This document shows positions 13,585 to 22,227 of a DNA stretch of 24,973 nt, piece after piece. The stretch comes from Spirochaetaceae bacterium (lineage in GTDB: Bacteria > Spirochaetota > Spirochaetia > Treponematales > Breznakiellaceae), in the NCBI GenBank assembly GCA_031290855.1, contig JAISLM010000110.1:1-24973 (forward strand). Reading direction: 5' to 3'. A model generated the notes under the pieces. The model did not search any database, was not told the DNA's origin, and saw only the letters and a program-made list of their open reading frames with translations. The translations under genes were made by a program, and so were the position numbers. Each line of letters opens with the position of its first letter. Position 1 is the stretch's first letter.

Positions 13585-13994
13585 ATGGGGCAAAGGAAAC
13601 GGTATACCGGTGAAGATAAGGTGAAGATACTCCGGGAACCGCTGGAGGATGGCAAACCGGTAAGTCAGGTGGCGGAGGGCCACGGTGTCCACCCGAATCT
13701 GATTCTGAGCTGGCGTCGGGAACGAAGTTCCCCCAGCAGTTGTTCGAGGGGGCGGCGAAGACATTCGGGGTACGGCGGCCTGACATTGCCGGGAAGTCTG
13801 CGGAACGGAAGGCCCGGGCGCTGGAAGAAAAGCTGCGGGAGAAGGACGGGGTTGTCGCCGAACTGCCGGCCGGAACCAGGGAAGGCGAAGGGACCCTCCA
13901 GGCCTGCGGGGTCAGACCCCGCAGCGGGAAACGGGCGGACGAGGCCGCGTTTTTCCGCTTGTACCCCCTTCCCGCCGCCCCGGCGCCCGGATAA
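13585..13994 (+). pseudogene. Frameshifted IS3-type OrfA transposase with a captured repeat tail
   Basis: ATG 13585 with aaggaga upstream gives MGQRKRYTGEDKVKILREPL and then VSQVAEGHGVHPNLILSWRR, a helix-turn-helix OrfA of the IS3 type. At about 13715-13725 the frame breaks. One frame over, KFPQQLFEGAAKTFG, SAERKARALEEKLREKDGVV and AELPAGTREGEG continue the family's linker and coiled-coil leucine zipper. From about 13893 the family sequence stops and the frame enters the RAYT-type repeat block, ending GVRPRSGKRADEAAFFRLYP and PAPG. No orfB follows. The element is thus inactivated by a frameshift and by replacement of its 3' part. Programmed frameshifting is unlikely, since no slippery A-run is present and the break is inside orfA. 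Confidence 0.75.
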
Positions 13995-14102
13995 GCGGCA
14001 TAATCCCGCCCGTAGAACCGCAGCAGCCGTAAATTTCCCCCAAACCTAACCCGCCCGGGGGATACGCCTACCCTGAAATCTGAATTGTGAGCCAGGTTTA
14101 GG
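13890..14102 (-). repeat. RAYT-less copy B of the palindromic 3' block
   Basis: Inverted relative to copies A and C, this carries the same sequence from the tgcggggtcagaccccgca palindrome (13904-13922) to the edge caggtttag (14094-14102). It contains only one palindrome unit where A and C have two, and no RAYT body. It is either a truncated element or a non-autonomous unit. Confidence 0.8.
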
Positions 14103-14242
14103 GCAAGCGCGAAGCAAAGGTTCGACGGGGGTATTAAACCAGACTTTGCGGATAAGCGGCACCGTAATGCTTTAGGATACCGGACACCCGGCGGGGTCTT
14201 TAGGGCGCAACTTTTCGCCCTCCATACTTGAACCGGCGTGTA
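14103..14242. repeat. Interior of the 105-bp element, then intergenic
   Basis: Bases 14108-14150 (ggcaagcgcgaagcaaaggt then gtattaaaccagactttgcg) match the interior of the element at 5509-5613 without its inverted ends. A small hairpin, agggcgcaacttttcgccct (14201-14220), lies just past the 3' end of the glycosyltransferase gene and might serve as a weak terminator, though it lacks a T run. Confidence 0.55.
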
Positions 14243-15373
14243 TTAAAGGGACTCCTGTATGATGCGGAGGGTTCGTTCAACGGAACGTTCCCATGAAAAA
14301 TTCTTCGCGTGTTCCAGACCGCTCTCACGGCAACGCCTGGTCAGCTCTTCGTCCGTGACGAGTGAAACCATGCGGTCAGCCATATCTTCGCTGTCGTAAG
14401 GATCAAAGTAGAGGGCCGAATGGTTGGCGGTTTCCGGCAACGAGGCGGCGCGGGCGCAGGCTACCGGGACGCCGCTCGCCATCGCCTCTATCGCGCCCTG
14501 TCCGAAACCTTCATAGAACGACGGGATCACCACCATGTCCGCCCCCGCGACAAGCTCCGGCAGACTTTCGGAAGGAAAGGGGCCGGTAAAAAATATGTCG
14601 CTTACACAGGGCGAGGCATGAGCGCGTTCTTTTATTTTTTTTGTTCCTTTGCTGTTGCTGCCGGCAAAAACGAGCCGGTACGGCAGTTTGGTTCTTTGCT
14701 TGAAAATCTCAAACGCGCGTATCAGCCCGATATGATTCTTTAGCGGATGTTCAAGCCGCGCCGCATAAAGGATGTACGGGCGCGCAAAGGTGAAAGGCTT
14801 GATGCGCAGGACACTTTCGTCGTTGGCCGGACGCGGAAAGTACGCCTCGTGATCGACGCCGTTCGGTACCACGTCTATCCGGGACTCCTTGACACGGGCA
14901 AGGTCTATAAGTTCCTGTTTTACCCACGAACTTACCGCTATTATGCGGTCGAGCCGCCGGAGAGAGTCGGGCAGAACAAACCTTAAGAGCGCGCCCAGAT
15001 GTTCCCGCGTCCGCCTTGTACCCCAGTAGGCCGCCATATCGTGTACGGTTCCGATCGTGGGGCACGGCGATTTATTTGGAAGCCTGCGGTGTGCCGCCGG
15101 AAAAAAGCACACGTCATAGCCGCGTTCCCGCGCAAACCGGGGGTATTTGAGGATATGCCACAGCAAGTTTGAAGTTTCACCGGAAATCTTGCAGCGCCCG
15201 ACAAATTCAATGTTTTTTTCCGCCGCCTCTTTGAACATATAGCGATCGTATTCCCAGCCGAACAGTTCGAATAACGCTCCCGACGGAGGTATGCGTTTCA
15301 AAATTTGTTTCAAATAGACGCCGACGCCCGAAATGCCCGCGTTGCAGCCAAAGGTATCAATCCCTATCTTCAT
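14243..15373 (-). CDS. GT4-family glycosyltransferase
   Basis: This encodes 376 residues from ATG 15373, with ggagggg about 9 bp upstream; the longer in-frame start adds a non-homologous stretch. It is a GT-B fold retaining glycosyltransferase. The N-terminal GIDTFGCNAGISGVGVYLKQ is the acceptor-side glycine loop. TVHDMAAYW and IIAVSSWVKQELI follow, then VVPNGVDHEAYFP and the linker YILYAARLEHPLKNH. The nucleotide-sugar site is FYEGFGQGAIEAMASGVPVA, with the E-x7-E pattern. It transfers a sugar from a nucleotide donor to a growing glycan, probably at the cytoplasmic face of the membrane; neither sugar is predictable. It follows a second GT4 gene by 89 bp, suggesting sequential steps on one surface glycan. 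Confidence 0.9.
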   Translation of the reverse strand: MKIGIDTFGCNAGISGVGVYLKQILKRIPPSGALFELFGWEYDRYMFKEAAEKNIEFVGRCKISGETSNLLWHILKYPRFARERGYDVCFFPAAHRRLPNKSPCPTIGTVHDMAAYWGTRRTREHLGALLRFVLPDSLRRLDRIIAVSSWVKQELIDLARVKESRIDVVPNGVDHEAYFPRPANDESVLRIKPFTFARPYILYAARLEHPLKNHIGLIRAFEIFKQRTKLPYRLVFAGSNSKGTKKIKERAHASPCVSDIFFTGPFPSESLPELVAGADMVVIPSFYEGFGQGAIEAMASGVPVACARAASLPETANHSALYFDPYDSEDMADRMVSLVTDEELTRRCRESGLEHAKNFSWERSVERTLRIIQESL

Positions 15374-15462
15374 ATACAAATACCCCTCCAAAGAACCAGT
15401 CCTTTGAAGTACATTGTAACCGTAGTTTTTGACAAAGATAAGTAGCGGGCGTTTGTCCGTGT

Positions 15463-16560
15463 CTATATACGCTTTAGTTCGGCAAGCAATTTCCAAACGC
15501 GCTCCTTGAACGCGGCTTTTGAGAACTGCCTCACATGGGCGCTAAACGCCGCCCTATCGGTAAAGAGAGACTCTGTCGTTTCAAAATGTTGAATAGCGGC
15601 GGCAAGAGCGGCGGCGGACTGTTCGTCGAAGAATATGCCGGTAACATTTTCCTTCACGGTGTCGAGGACGCCGCCCTTACGGTACGCGATCACAGGGCAG
15701 CCCGCCGCCGCCGCCTCGACCGGCACAAGGCCCATGTCCTCGATGCCGGGGAACAGCAGCGCACGCGCCCCTGACAGAAGCCGCGCCGCCTCACCGTCCG
15801 AAACCCGCCCGGTAAACGTAACGCCGCCGCCCGCCGCGACCCGCCGCCGCAGCGCCTTCACCGGGCCGCCGCCCGCCACCACGAGCTTCCTTCCGAGCGC
15901 GAGGCAGGCGTCCACCGCTATGTCGATCCGCTTGTTCTCCGCTATCTGCCCCAGAACCAGGTAGTAATCCTTGACGTCGCGCCCGACCGCCTCGTACCTT
16001 TCGACATCGGCGGGGCCGAACACGACGTCCGCGTCCCTGCCGTAGTAGCGTTTTATCCGTTTCGCGGTGTATGAAGAATTGGTTATGAAGCGGTCGACAA
16101 GGTTTGCCGACGTTATATCCCACACCCGCAGGGACGGGACAAGCATCTTCATAAAGAAGCGTAAGAAAATTGACGCGCCCCTTGAGTATTCGTGATACAG
16201 GTCCCAAATGTAGCGCATCGGGCTGTGGCAGTAGCAGACATGAAAAGCATCCGGGCCTGCCACCACCCCCTTCGCCGGTCCCGCCTCGCTAGAGATAACG
16301 AGTTCGTAGCCCTGTAGATCGAATTCGAGCAGGGCGCGGGGCATCAGCGGCATATATAACCTGTACAATTTTGACGCGAACGGCAGCCGGTTCACCGAGG
16401 AAGTGTAGACCCTGTGCCTGTTGATCGAGGCGGAAACGTTTTTTTTGCTGTAAACATGGGTATAAATATCCGCGTCCGGAAACATTTCCAGGAGGCATTC
16501 CAGCATCTTCTCGCCGCCCCGCATGGAAACGAGCCAGTAGTGGACGATGGCGACTCTCAC
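15463..16560 (-). CDS. GT4-family glycosyltransferase (WbaZ-like)
   Basis: This encodes 365 residues from GTG 16560, which overlaps the TGA of the upstream gene (GTGA), so translation is coupled. The start MRVAIVHYWLVSMRGGEKML is typical of the WbaZ-like mannosyltransferase branch of GT4. Further motifs are VISSEAGPAKGV, CYCHSPMRYIWDLY, ITNSSYTAKRIKRYYG and YYLVLGQIAENKRIDIAVDA. The donor-site FPGIEDMGLVPVEAAAAGCP has the E-x7-E spacing. It is a cytoplasmic or peripheral membrane enzyme that probably adds a hexose to a lipid-linked or surface glycan. The donor may be GDP-mannose by analogy with WbaZ, but that is weak. It is the partner of the GT4 gene downstream. Confidence 0.9.
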   Translation of the reverse strand: MRVAIVHYWLVSMRGGEKMLECLLEMFPDADIYTHVYSKKNVSASINRHRVYTSSVNRLPFASKLYRLYMPLMPRALLEFDLQGYELVISSEAGPAKGVVAGPDAFHVCYCHSPMRYIWDLYHEYSRGASIFLRFFMKMLVPSLRVWDITSANLVDRFITNSSYTAKRIKRYYGRDADVVFGPADVERYEAVGRDVKDYYLVLGQIAENKRIDIAVDACLALGRKLVVAGGGPVKALRRRVAAGGGVTFTGRVSDGEAARLLSGARALLFPGIEDMGLVPVEAAAAGCPVIAYRKGGVLDTVKENVTGIFFDEQSAAALAAAIQHFETTESLFTDRAAFSAHVRQFSKAAFKERVWKLLAELKRI

Positions 16561-17147
16561 TTAGATTGAAAATTCACGACCTGTTCGCGCACATCCCGGA
16601 CAATAGCCTCGTACTTGGCCTTGAGCGCGTCCATGTTCTTTTTGTAGAACGCGACGAAGTCCGGGTCCTGAAACGGGTCTATCCGCACCTCCTGACCGAG
16701 CCGGCGGGACAGCTCGGCCTCTTTCTGCCTAAGCTGCGGCTCGTACTGCCGCTTTATCGCGTCTTCGTACTGCGCGGCCTCGTCGAGGTAACGCGCCGCC
16801 GCCGCCTGAAACTGCTTCCACAGCGCTGGGAAACGCGGCTCGTTGAGGAGCGTCTGCAAACCCTTACCCAGCGCGTCGATCCGTTTCAAGTCGTCGTCGT
16901 AAGCCGGCAGCGAGATACGCGCTAAAAACACATCGAACAAGCCCTGCCTAAGCGCCGCCTTCACCGCTCCGGGCGCCTTCCTGATCGCTTCCCCAAACGT
17001 GACCGGGGCCGCCGGGTTCTCAAGGAACTCGTTGGCCAGCTTGTTACCCTGCCGCTTCGCCTCGTACTGTTCCAGGCTACCCTTGTCGCCCTCGACCCCT
17101 TCCGTACGCTCCAGCGCCAGTTCCAAAGCGCTTTTTATTCTGCCCAT
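16557..17147 (-). CDS. Conserved protein of unknown function, coiled-coil rich
   Basis: This encodes 196 residues from ATG 17147, chosen because aaggag lies 6 bp upstream; an in-frame start at 17264 has no such site. It begins MGRIKSALELALERTEGVEG and is strongly helical and charged, with EAELSRRLGQEVRIDPFQDP followed by DFVAFYKKNMDALKAKYEAI near the C-terminus. There is no signal peptide, cysteine or known motif, so it is likely cytoplasmic. A similar protein occurs in treponemes as I recall, without an assigned role. It sits 160 bp after mnmG and overlaps the first glycosyltransferase by 4 bp, so it is translationally coupled to glycan synthesis. A scaffold or regulatory function is possible. 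Confidence 0.7.
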   Translation of the reverse strand: MGRIKSALELALERTEGVEGDKGSLEQYEAKRQGNKLANEFLENPAAPVTFGEAIRKAPGAVKAALRQGLFDVFLARISLPAYDDDLKRIDALGKGLQTLLNEPRFPALWKQFQAAAARYLDEAAQYEDAIKRQYEPQLRQKEAELSRRLGQEVRIDPFQDPDFVAFYKKNMDALKAKYEAIVRDVREQVVNFQSK

Positions 17148-17307
17148 CAGTTTCTCCTTACCCGTATAATCATCCAAATCCCCCAAATTTGCAAGGGCGC
17201 GGGCGGGCTTGGGCGTCTTTCGCCGTCCTCTTCCGCGCGTGAGGAACTTTAACGCCTCCCGCATTCTCTAAAAGCTCGTCCTCAAGGACGGTTTCACAGC
17301 ACCAACA

Positions 17308-19128
17308 TTACTCATCTTTAATTTGGGGCCTGCGGGCCACTACAAGCAGGAGGGCGATGTCGCCCTGGCGGACGCCGGGGATGCGGGCCGCCTGACCGAC
17401 CGTGATGGGGCGGACCTGGCGGAGTTTTTCGCGCGCTTCGGCGGAAAGGCCGCGGAGGCTTTCGTAGTCGAGGGCGGGATCGAGCCTTATCCCGTCCATC
17501 TTCGCGGCGCGGGCGGTGAAGCGCAGTTCTTTCTCTATGTAGCCCGCGTACTTTATGTCCAGTATCACCCTCTCAAGCCATTCGGCGGGGTAGCCGCGGA
17601 GTCCGGGCACGTAGCGGAGCGCGTCTTCCGGCCCGGCGCCGGGGTGTTTAAGCAGCGCGGCGACACTTTCCCCGCAGGCGGGGGCGGCGGTCAGCAGCTC
17701 GCGCACCGTATCCAGCGCCTCCGTCTTTTGCAGGAAGCGTTCCCAACGCGCCTCGTCCAGGAGGCCCAGCGCGCGCCCTTTCGGAGAGAGTCGGCTGTCC
17801 GCCGTGTCGTGCCGCAGCACGAGGCGGTGCTCGGCGCGGCTTGTGAACATCCGGTAAGGTTCCTTCGTGCCCAGAGTCGTCAGGTCGTCGACGAGGACGC
17901 CGATGTAGGCTTCGGCGCGTCCCAGCACGAGGGGCCGGCCGCCGCGTATCTTCTGCGCGGCGTTTATTCCGGCGATGATGCCCTGGGCCGCCGCCTCCTC
18001 GTAGCCGGAACTGCCGTTAGTCTGACCGGCGGAAAAGAGGCCTGAAAGCCGCTTGGATTCGAGTGTCGGGTAGAGGTCGAGCGGGTCAAGGTAGTCGTAC
18101 TCGACCGCGTAGGCCGGGCGCACGACGCGGGCCGCCTCGAGACCCCGTATCGTGCGGATGTAGGCGAGCTGCACGTCCTCCGGCATCGAGCTTGAGAGGC
18201 CGTTAAGGTACATCTCGTTTGTGTACTCGCCTTCCGGCTCGATGAATAGGTGGTGGCTGTCGCGGTCGGGGAAGCGCGTCACCTTGTCCTCTATCGACGG
18301 GCAGTAGCGCGGGCCTCTGCCGCTTATCTTGCCGCTGTAGAGCGGGGAACGGCTTATGTTGTTCCGGATGATGCGGTGTGTTTCCGCGTTGGTACTCGTG
18401 AGCCAGCAGGGGACGGAGGGGCGGCTTTCCAGCGCGTCCGGGCCGTAGGCGAAGGAAAAGGGGACCGGCCTCTCGCCGTCCTGCCGCTCGAGGCGGGAAA
18501 AGTCAACAGAGTTTGAGGCGACGCGGGCGGGGGTGCCGGTCTTCAGCCGTCCCATCGGGAAACCGCGCCGGCGTAGCGCCGTACCGAGTCCTGTCGCGGC
18601 GCCTTCACCGAGCCGGCCTTCCGCCGCGTCGTACTCCCCGATAAAGATCCGCCCCTCAAGGAAGGTACCGGCGGCAAGTACTACCGTCCTTGCCCGGATT
18701 TCGTGCCCCCGTGCCGTCACTACGCCCAGAACCGCGCCGGCCTTTTCGTCTGTCAACAGGTCTACTACTGTGTCCATGAAGATTTCCAGGCCCTTCTGTG
18801 TTTCGACGGCGCGGCGGGCTTCCGCCTGGTAGAGCGCCTTGTCGGCCTGGGCGCGTGGGGCCTGTACGGCGGGCCCGCGTGAGCGGTTCAGCACACGGTA
18901 CTGGATCATGCTTCTGTCGATCAGGCGGGCCATCTCGCCGCCCAGCGCGTCGACTTCGCGGACGAGGTTGCCTTTTGAAAGGCCTCCCACGGCGGGGTTG
19001 CACGAGAGCGCTCCTATTCTGTCGGGGTTTTGCGTTACCATCAGCACGGAACAGCCGAGACGTGCCGCCGCCAGCGCCGCTTCGATGCCGGCGTGCCCGC
19101 CTCCGACAACGACGCAGTCCCGGTCCAC
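17308..19128 (-). CDS. mnmG: tRNA uridine-5-carboxymethylaminomethyl modification enzyme, FAD-binding subunit
   Basis: This encodes 606 residues from GTG 19128, immediately abutting the TGA of the upstream regulator. With MnmE and methylene-tetrahydrofolate it forms the cmnm5 group on the wobble U34 of certain tRNAs. The FAD-binding VVVGGGHAGIEAALAAARLG (7-26) is followed by the family signatures LSCNPAVGGLSKGNLVREVD, GRLKTGTPARV, RGPRYCPSIEDKV, FIEPEG and NGLSSSMPEDVQ. Also present are GLFSAGQTNGSSGYEEAAAQ, TSRAEHRL and the C-terminal YAGYIEKE region. The length is slightly short of the usual about 625 but no motif is missing. It belongs to the minus-strand cluster with a DtxR-type gene; mnmE is not in the window. 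Confidence 0.97.
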   Translation of the reverse strand: MDRDCVVVGGGHAGIEAALAAARLGCSVLMVTQNPDRIGALSCNPAVGGLSKGNLVREVDALGGEMARLIDRSMIQYRVLNRSRGPAVQAPRAQADKALYQAEARRAVETQKGLEIFMDTVVDLLTDEKAGAVLGVVTARGHEIRARTVVLAAGTFLEGRIFIGEYDAAEGRLGEGAATGLGTALRRRGFPMGRLKTGTPARVASNSVDFSRLERQDGERPVPFSFAYGPDALESRPSVPCWLTSTNAETHRIIRNNISRSPLYSGKISGRGPRYCPSIEDKVTRFPDRDSHHLFIEPEGEYTNEMYLNGLSSSMPEDVQLAYIRTIRGLEAARVVRPAYAVEYDYLDPLDLYPTLESKRLSGLFSAGQTNGSSGYEEAAAQGIIAGINAAQKIRGGRPLVLGRAEAYIGVLVDDLTTLGTKEPYRMFTSRAEHRLVLRHDTADSRLSPKGRALGLLDEARWERFLQKTEALDTVRELLTAAPACGESVAALLKHPGAGPEDALRYVPGLRGYPAEWLERVILDIKYAGYIEKELRFTARAAKMDGIRLDPALDYESLRGLSAEAREKLRQVRPITVGQAARIPGVRQGDIALLLVVARRPQIKDE

Positions 19129-19524
19129 TCAGGCCCCGTTTTCGGTCTTGGGTGCGGTCTCCGGAAGGTGGGGGCTTACAAAGGCTTTAAGCTTTTCAAA
19201 GGTTTCTTTGGAAAGGGTGTGCTCCATCTTGCAGGCGTCTTTCTCGGCGGTCTCTTCGCAGACGCCGAGGTTTTTTTCGAGGAAAGCCTTGATGAGAAAG
19301 TGTCTCTCCCGTATCTCGCCTGCCAGTTCCCGCCCCTTGTCCGTCAGGGACACGCTGCCGTAGCGCTCGTGCCGGACGAGGTCTTTTTCTTCCAGAAGCC
19401 GCAGGGCGGTCAGCACGGAGGGCTTGGAGAAGCCGAGCCGCAACGCTATGTCGGTAACGCGCACCCGCCCTTCGTCCGAGAGAAAGCTGACCATTTCCAG
19501 ATAATCTTCCTGTGATTGTGTCAT
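19129..19524 (-). CDS. DtxR/MntR-family metal-dependent transcriptional regulator
   Basis: This encodes 131 residues from ATG 19524. The N-terminal winged helix-turn-helix is MTQSQEDYLEMVSFLSDEGR then VRVTDIALRLGFSKPSVLTA. LVRHERYGSVSLTDKGRELA forms the wing. The dimerisation and metal region contains RERHFLIKAFL and DACKMEHTLS, with Cys98, Glu101 and His102 matching the family's metal ligands. No C-terminal SH3-like domain is present, so it has the short MntR or TroR layout. It would repress metal-uptake genes when Mn2+, Fe2+ or Zn2+ is bound; which metal cannot be said. It sits inside a five-gene run and shares the transcript with mnmG. No transporter is nearby, so its targets lie elsewhere. 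Confidence 0.9.
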   Translation of the reverse strand: MTQSQEDYLEMVSFLSDEGRVRVTDIALRLGFSKPSVLTALRLLEEKDLVRHERYGSVSLTDKGRELAGEIRERHFLIKAFLEKNLGVCEETAEKDACKMEHTLSKETFEKLKAFVSPHLPETAPKTENGA

Positions 19525-19557
19525 TTTCCTTAAACCTAATTGAAGTGGGGAGGCTAG

Positions 19558-20769
19558 TCAAGCGTTCATCAGGATGCCCGCCAGCCGGGGTATCGAGACA
19601 AAGTTGCCGACCATGCCGCCGATCGAGGAAAGGAAGAAGACGAGCAGGACGCGGGTGATCCGGTTCCTGTAGACGCCCTTCACGCTGCACAAGCTTTCGA
19701 CGAGGGTTTCGGCGTCCTCGATCCGCGGCCTGTGCATCACGGCCTGCGCCACACCCGAAAAGAGGCCGACACCTATGACCGGGGAAAGCGTAGCTATCGG
19801 AGCGCCGACAAACGACGCGAGTATCGCCAGCGGGTGGGCGAGCGCGATAAGCGAGCCTGCGGCGGCGAGCGATCCGTTCCACAGCATCCAGCGGAGCAAC
19901 ATATCTAGGCTCAGCTCCGCCCCCGCCCTGAAAAAGCCCGCCGCTATGATCGCGACGATCACGGCGGGAATTATCCAGGACGCCGCCTTGCCGCCTGGCC
20001 CGGGCTTCCGCACCGTCTCCAGTTCGGAAACATCGTATCCTTCCGTGCCGGAGGCTATCCGCTCGATCCGCGCCCTGATCCCTTCCAGGTGGCCGGCCCC
20101 GACTACGGCAACCGTCTTGCCTCCCCCGTCTTGCGCCGCGTTCTGCCAAATTCTAGCGGCCAGGTAGCGGTCGCGCTCGTCTATAAGGGTTTCTTTAACC
20201 GGCGGCAGGTAGTCCGCCAACTCTTTCATCATCCCGTCAAGCTCGCTCTGCTTCTTCAGGTTCTCGATCTCCGCCTCGCTCAGCTTTTCCGTGGAGAAGG
20301 CGCTGGAGAGCAGTCCCGCGAGCAGCTTGCACTTGTTCCACAAGCCGCATTTGGACCAGGCGCGTCGAAGCGTCCGGTGGACTTCCCTGTCGCAGAACGA
20401 ATAGGGAGCGCCGATTTCCACGGCGGCGTCCACGGCGGCGCGCATCTCTTCGCCGGGCTTTACGCCCAGGTCATCGCCCAGCCTGTACTGGAAACCGGAC
20501 AGCACGAGGTTAGCGATCAGAAGAAAGCCCTTCCCCTCGCGGATAACCTTGATGATATCGAGCTTTGCCCAGCTATCCTGCTGCGTCATCGAGTCGAAAC
20601 GGCCCTTGTCCAGTTCCACGCAGACCATGTCCGGCCTCTCGCGGAGGATGATCTCGCGCACCTCCTCTATGCTTTCCCTGGAAATATGGGCCGTGCCGAC
20701 AAGGATTATCTCACGCCCTCCGAGCCGCAAGTCAATGCGGGTATCGCTTGTACCGCTGTTTTCTGTCAT
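19558..20769 (-). CDS. TraB/PrgY-family membrane protein
   Basis: This encodes 403 residues. The N-terminal domain has REIILVGTAHISRESIEEVR (19-38), whose GTAH is the hallmark of the TraB/PrgY (and TIKI/ChaN-like) fold. It also has DMVCVELDKGRFDSM and AVVGAGHLEGIRARI, the second conserved Gly-His pair. From about residue 255 there are several hydrophobic segments (ASWIIPAVIVAIIAAGFF, GSLIALAHPLAILASFVG, LSPVIGVGLFSGVAQAV, ITRVLLVFFLSSIGGMVG), so it is an inner membrane protein with a soluble N-terminal metal-dependent hydrolase-like domain. PrgY limits peptide pheromone activity in enterococci, and related proteins are suspected metalloproteases. The substrate here is unknown. The ATG is 3 bp after the TPR lipoprotein stop, and 33 bp separate it from the regulator. 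Confidence 0.85.
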   Translation of the reverse strand: MTENSGTSDTRIDLRLGGREIILVGTAHISRESIEEVREIILRERPDMVCVELDKGRFDSMTQQDSWAKLDIIKVIREGKGFLLIANLVLSGFQYRLGDDLGVKPGEEMRAAVDAAVEIGAPYSFCDREVHRTLRRAWSKCGLWNKCKLLAGLLSSAFSTEKLSEAEIENLKKQSELDGMMKELADYLPPVKETLIDERDRYLAARIWQNAAQDGGGKTVAVVGAGHLEGIRARIERIASGTEGYDVSELETVRKPGPGGKAASWIIPAVIVAIIAAGFFRAGAELSLDMLLRWMLWNGSLAAAGSLIALAHPLAILASFVGAPIATLSPVIGVGLFSGVAQAVMHRPRIEDAETLVESLCSVKGVYRNRITRVLLVFFLSSIGGMVGNFVSIPRLAGILMNA

Positions 20770-20772
20770 GTG

Positions 20773-22227
20773 TCAGCCTTTTTTGGTTCCGGCGGCATCT
20801 TTCGTCCCGCCGCCGCCAAGATGTATGCCCCTTTGCCCCAAAATCCATTCGTTCAGCCGCCATTCTACAAGATCCAGCCGCCTCATGTCGCGAAATTCAA
20901 CAAAAAACTTGTCGGCAAGCTGGTTTAAGCCACTGATGTCGTAGTAACTGGCCAAATAGAACAGCATCTGCGCCTTGACGCGCTCGTTTTTTTCGCTGTC
21001 GATACGGCGGGTCACGTCCGCCTCGCCTGAAAAGTCGTAAAAGAGACGCATCACATAGTAGTCCAGCCTGTCCCGGCCTATCTTCCGCATCGCCTTTTCG
21101 ACAAAGGGCCTCACCTCGTGGGGCTTTTCGCCGCCCTTCAGCCTGTTGATCGTAGCGAGCATCGCATAGCTGTTTTCGGCGGGGGCCGTCCTGTAAGCGG
21201 TTTCGAAGGCGAGGGCCGCCTCGCCATAAAGCCCTTTCTTCATCTTCTGGATGCCGAGCCCCTCGAAAGCGAAGTAGTAGTCCGGGCGGAGCGCCGCGAG
21301 CGCCGCGTAGTCGCGTTCCGCCCCGTCGACATCGCCCAGTTCGTCCCTTATCCCCGCGCTGTACACGTAGGCAATGAACACGCCCGGCCCGCGCTCGATA
21401 GCCGCGTCAAATTCCTGCAGCGCCTCACGCTTCCTCCCTATCTCCAACAGGACGCGCCCCCTGTCGTAAGCCGTCCAGTAACTTCCGCCGTCAAGCGCCT
21501 TTGCCGCGTCAAGATCGGCAAGCGCCTCCTTCATGCGGCCGTTCTCGCGGTAAAAACGACCGCGCGCGCTGTAAGACTCGGCGCGGCCGGGGTAGAGGCT
21601 GACAACCTTGTCGTAAAGCGGTTCCGCCTCGTCGGCCCTGCGTTCCAGCCGGAACACGTTAGCTCTGCCGTGCAGCGCGTCCAGGCTCTCCGGGTCGGCT
21701 TCGAGGGCGCGGTCGAAGAAGGCGGCGGCCTCTCGTAACGACCTTTTGTTGATCGAAAGCAGCCCCAGGTCGTTCAGGGCGGGAACATGGCCGGCATCTT
21801 CGTCCACGATCCCTTCGAGGAGGCGGCGCTGTTCCTTGGTGACGCCGGCGGCCCCCTCGATCTTTGAAAGGACGAAGCGGCTTTCGACATCGGAGGCGTC
21901 CTCGGCGACAAGCGCGAGGGCGGCCTTCCGCGCCTCGTCAAGCTTACCTGCGGAGAGCAGCACGGAGGCCAGCAGCCGCCTGTTCTGACGCAGGGCCGCC
22001 TCCTCCTCGTTCAGCGTATCGAAAAGAGCGAGCGCCCCGTCTATATCCCCCGCGCCAAGCAGGGCGGCGAGCCTGTCAATGAAGCGTTCCGTCGCCGGGG
22101 CGGGCATGGCTTCAGGCTGCGCGGGGGGCGGCTCGCTTGGCGGCGGGGAAGCGCAGCCCTGCGCGAGCAGTACCGCGCAAACGAAAAGCGGCGCCCCCGG
22201 AAAGAACTTTGAAACTTTCTGGTACAT
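20773..22227 (-). CDS. TPR-repeat lipoprotein
   Basis: This encodes 484 residues from ATG 22227, with aagga close upstream; the longer frame starts in non-homologous sequence before the signal. The signal peptide ends with a lipobox LAQGC, Cys25, followed by a Pro-rich spacer. The rest is at least nine tandem tetratricopeptide-like helices, including LNDLGLLSINKRSLREAAAF, ARGRFYRENGRMKEALADLD and YDRGRVLLEIGRKREALQEF. It ends with a distinctive YYDISGLNQLADKFFVEF. It is probably an envelope-anchored scaffold for protein complexes. It heads the minus-strand cluster, so any promoter should lie in the AT-poor 22228-22350 stretch, where I could not pick one with confidence. Confidence 0.88.
   Translation of the reverse strand: MYQKVSKFFPGAPLFVCAVLLAQGCASPPPSEPPPAQPEAMPAPATERFIDRLAALLGAGDIDGALALFDTLNEEEAALRQNRRLLASVLLSAGKLDEARKAALALVAEDASDVESRFVLSKIEGAAGVTKEQRRLLEGIVDEDAGHVPALNDLGLLSINKRSLREAAAFFDRALEADPESLDALHGRANVFRLERRADEAEPLYDKVVSLYPGRAESYSARGRFYRENGRMKEALADLDAAKALDGGSYWTAYDRGRVLLEIGRKREALQEFDAAIERGPGVFIAYVYSAGIRDELGDVDGAERDYAALAALRPDYYFAFEGLGIQKMKKGLYGEAALAFETAYRTAPAENSYAMLATINRLKGGEKPHEVRPFVEKAMRKIGRDRLDYYVMRLFYDFSGEADVTRRIDSEKNERVKAQMLFYLASYYDISGLNQLADKFFVEFRDMRRLDLVEWRLNEWILGQRGIHLGGGGTKDAAGTKKG

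Noticed and set aside
13585..13994. Programmed frameshift in the IS3-type orfA
   Set aside because: Programmed shifting in this family occurs at the orfA/orfB junction on a slippery A-rich run. Here the break is inside orfA without such a run, and orfB is missing.
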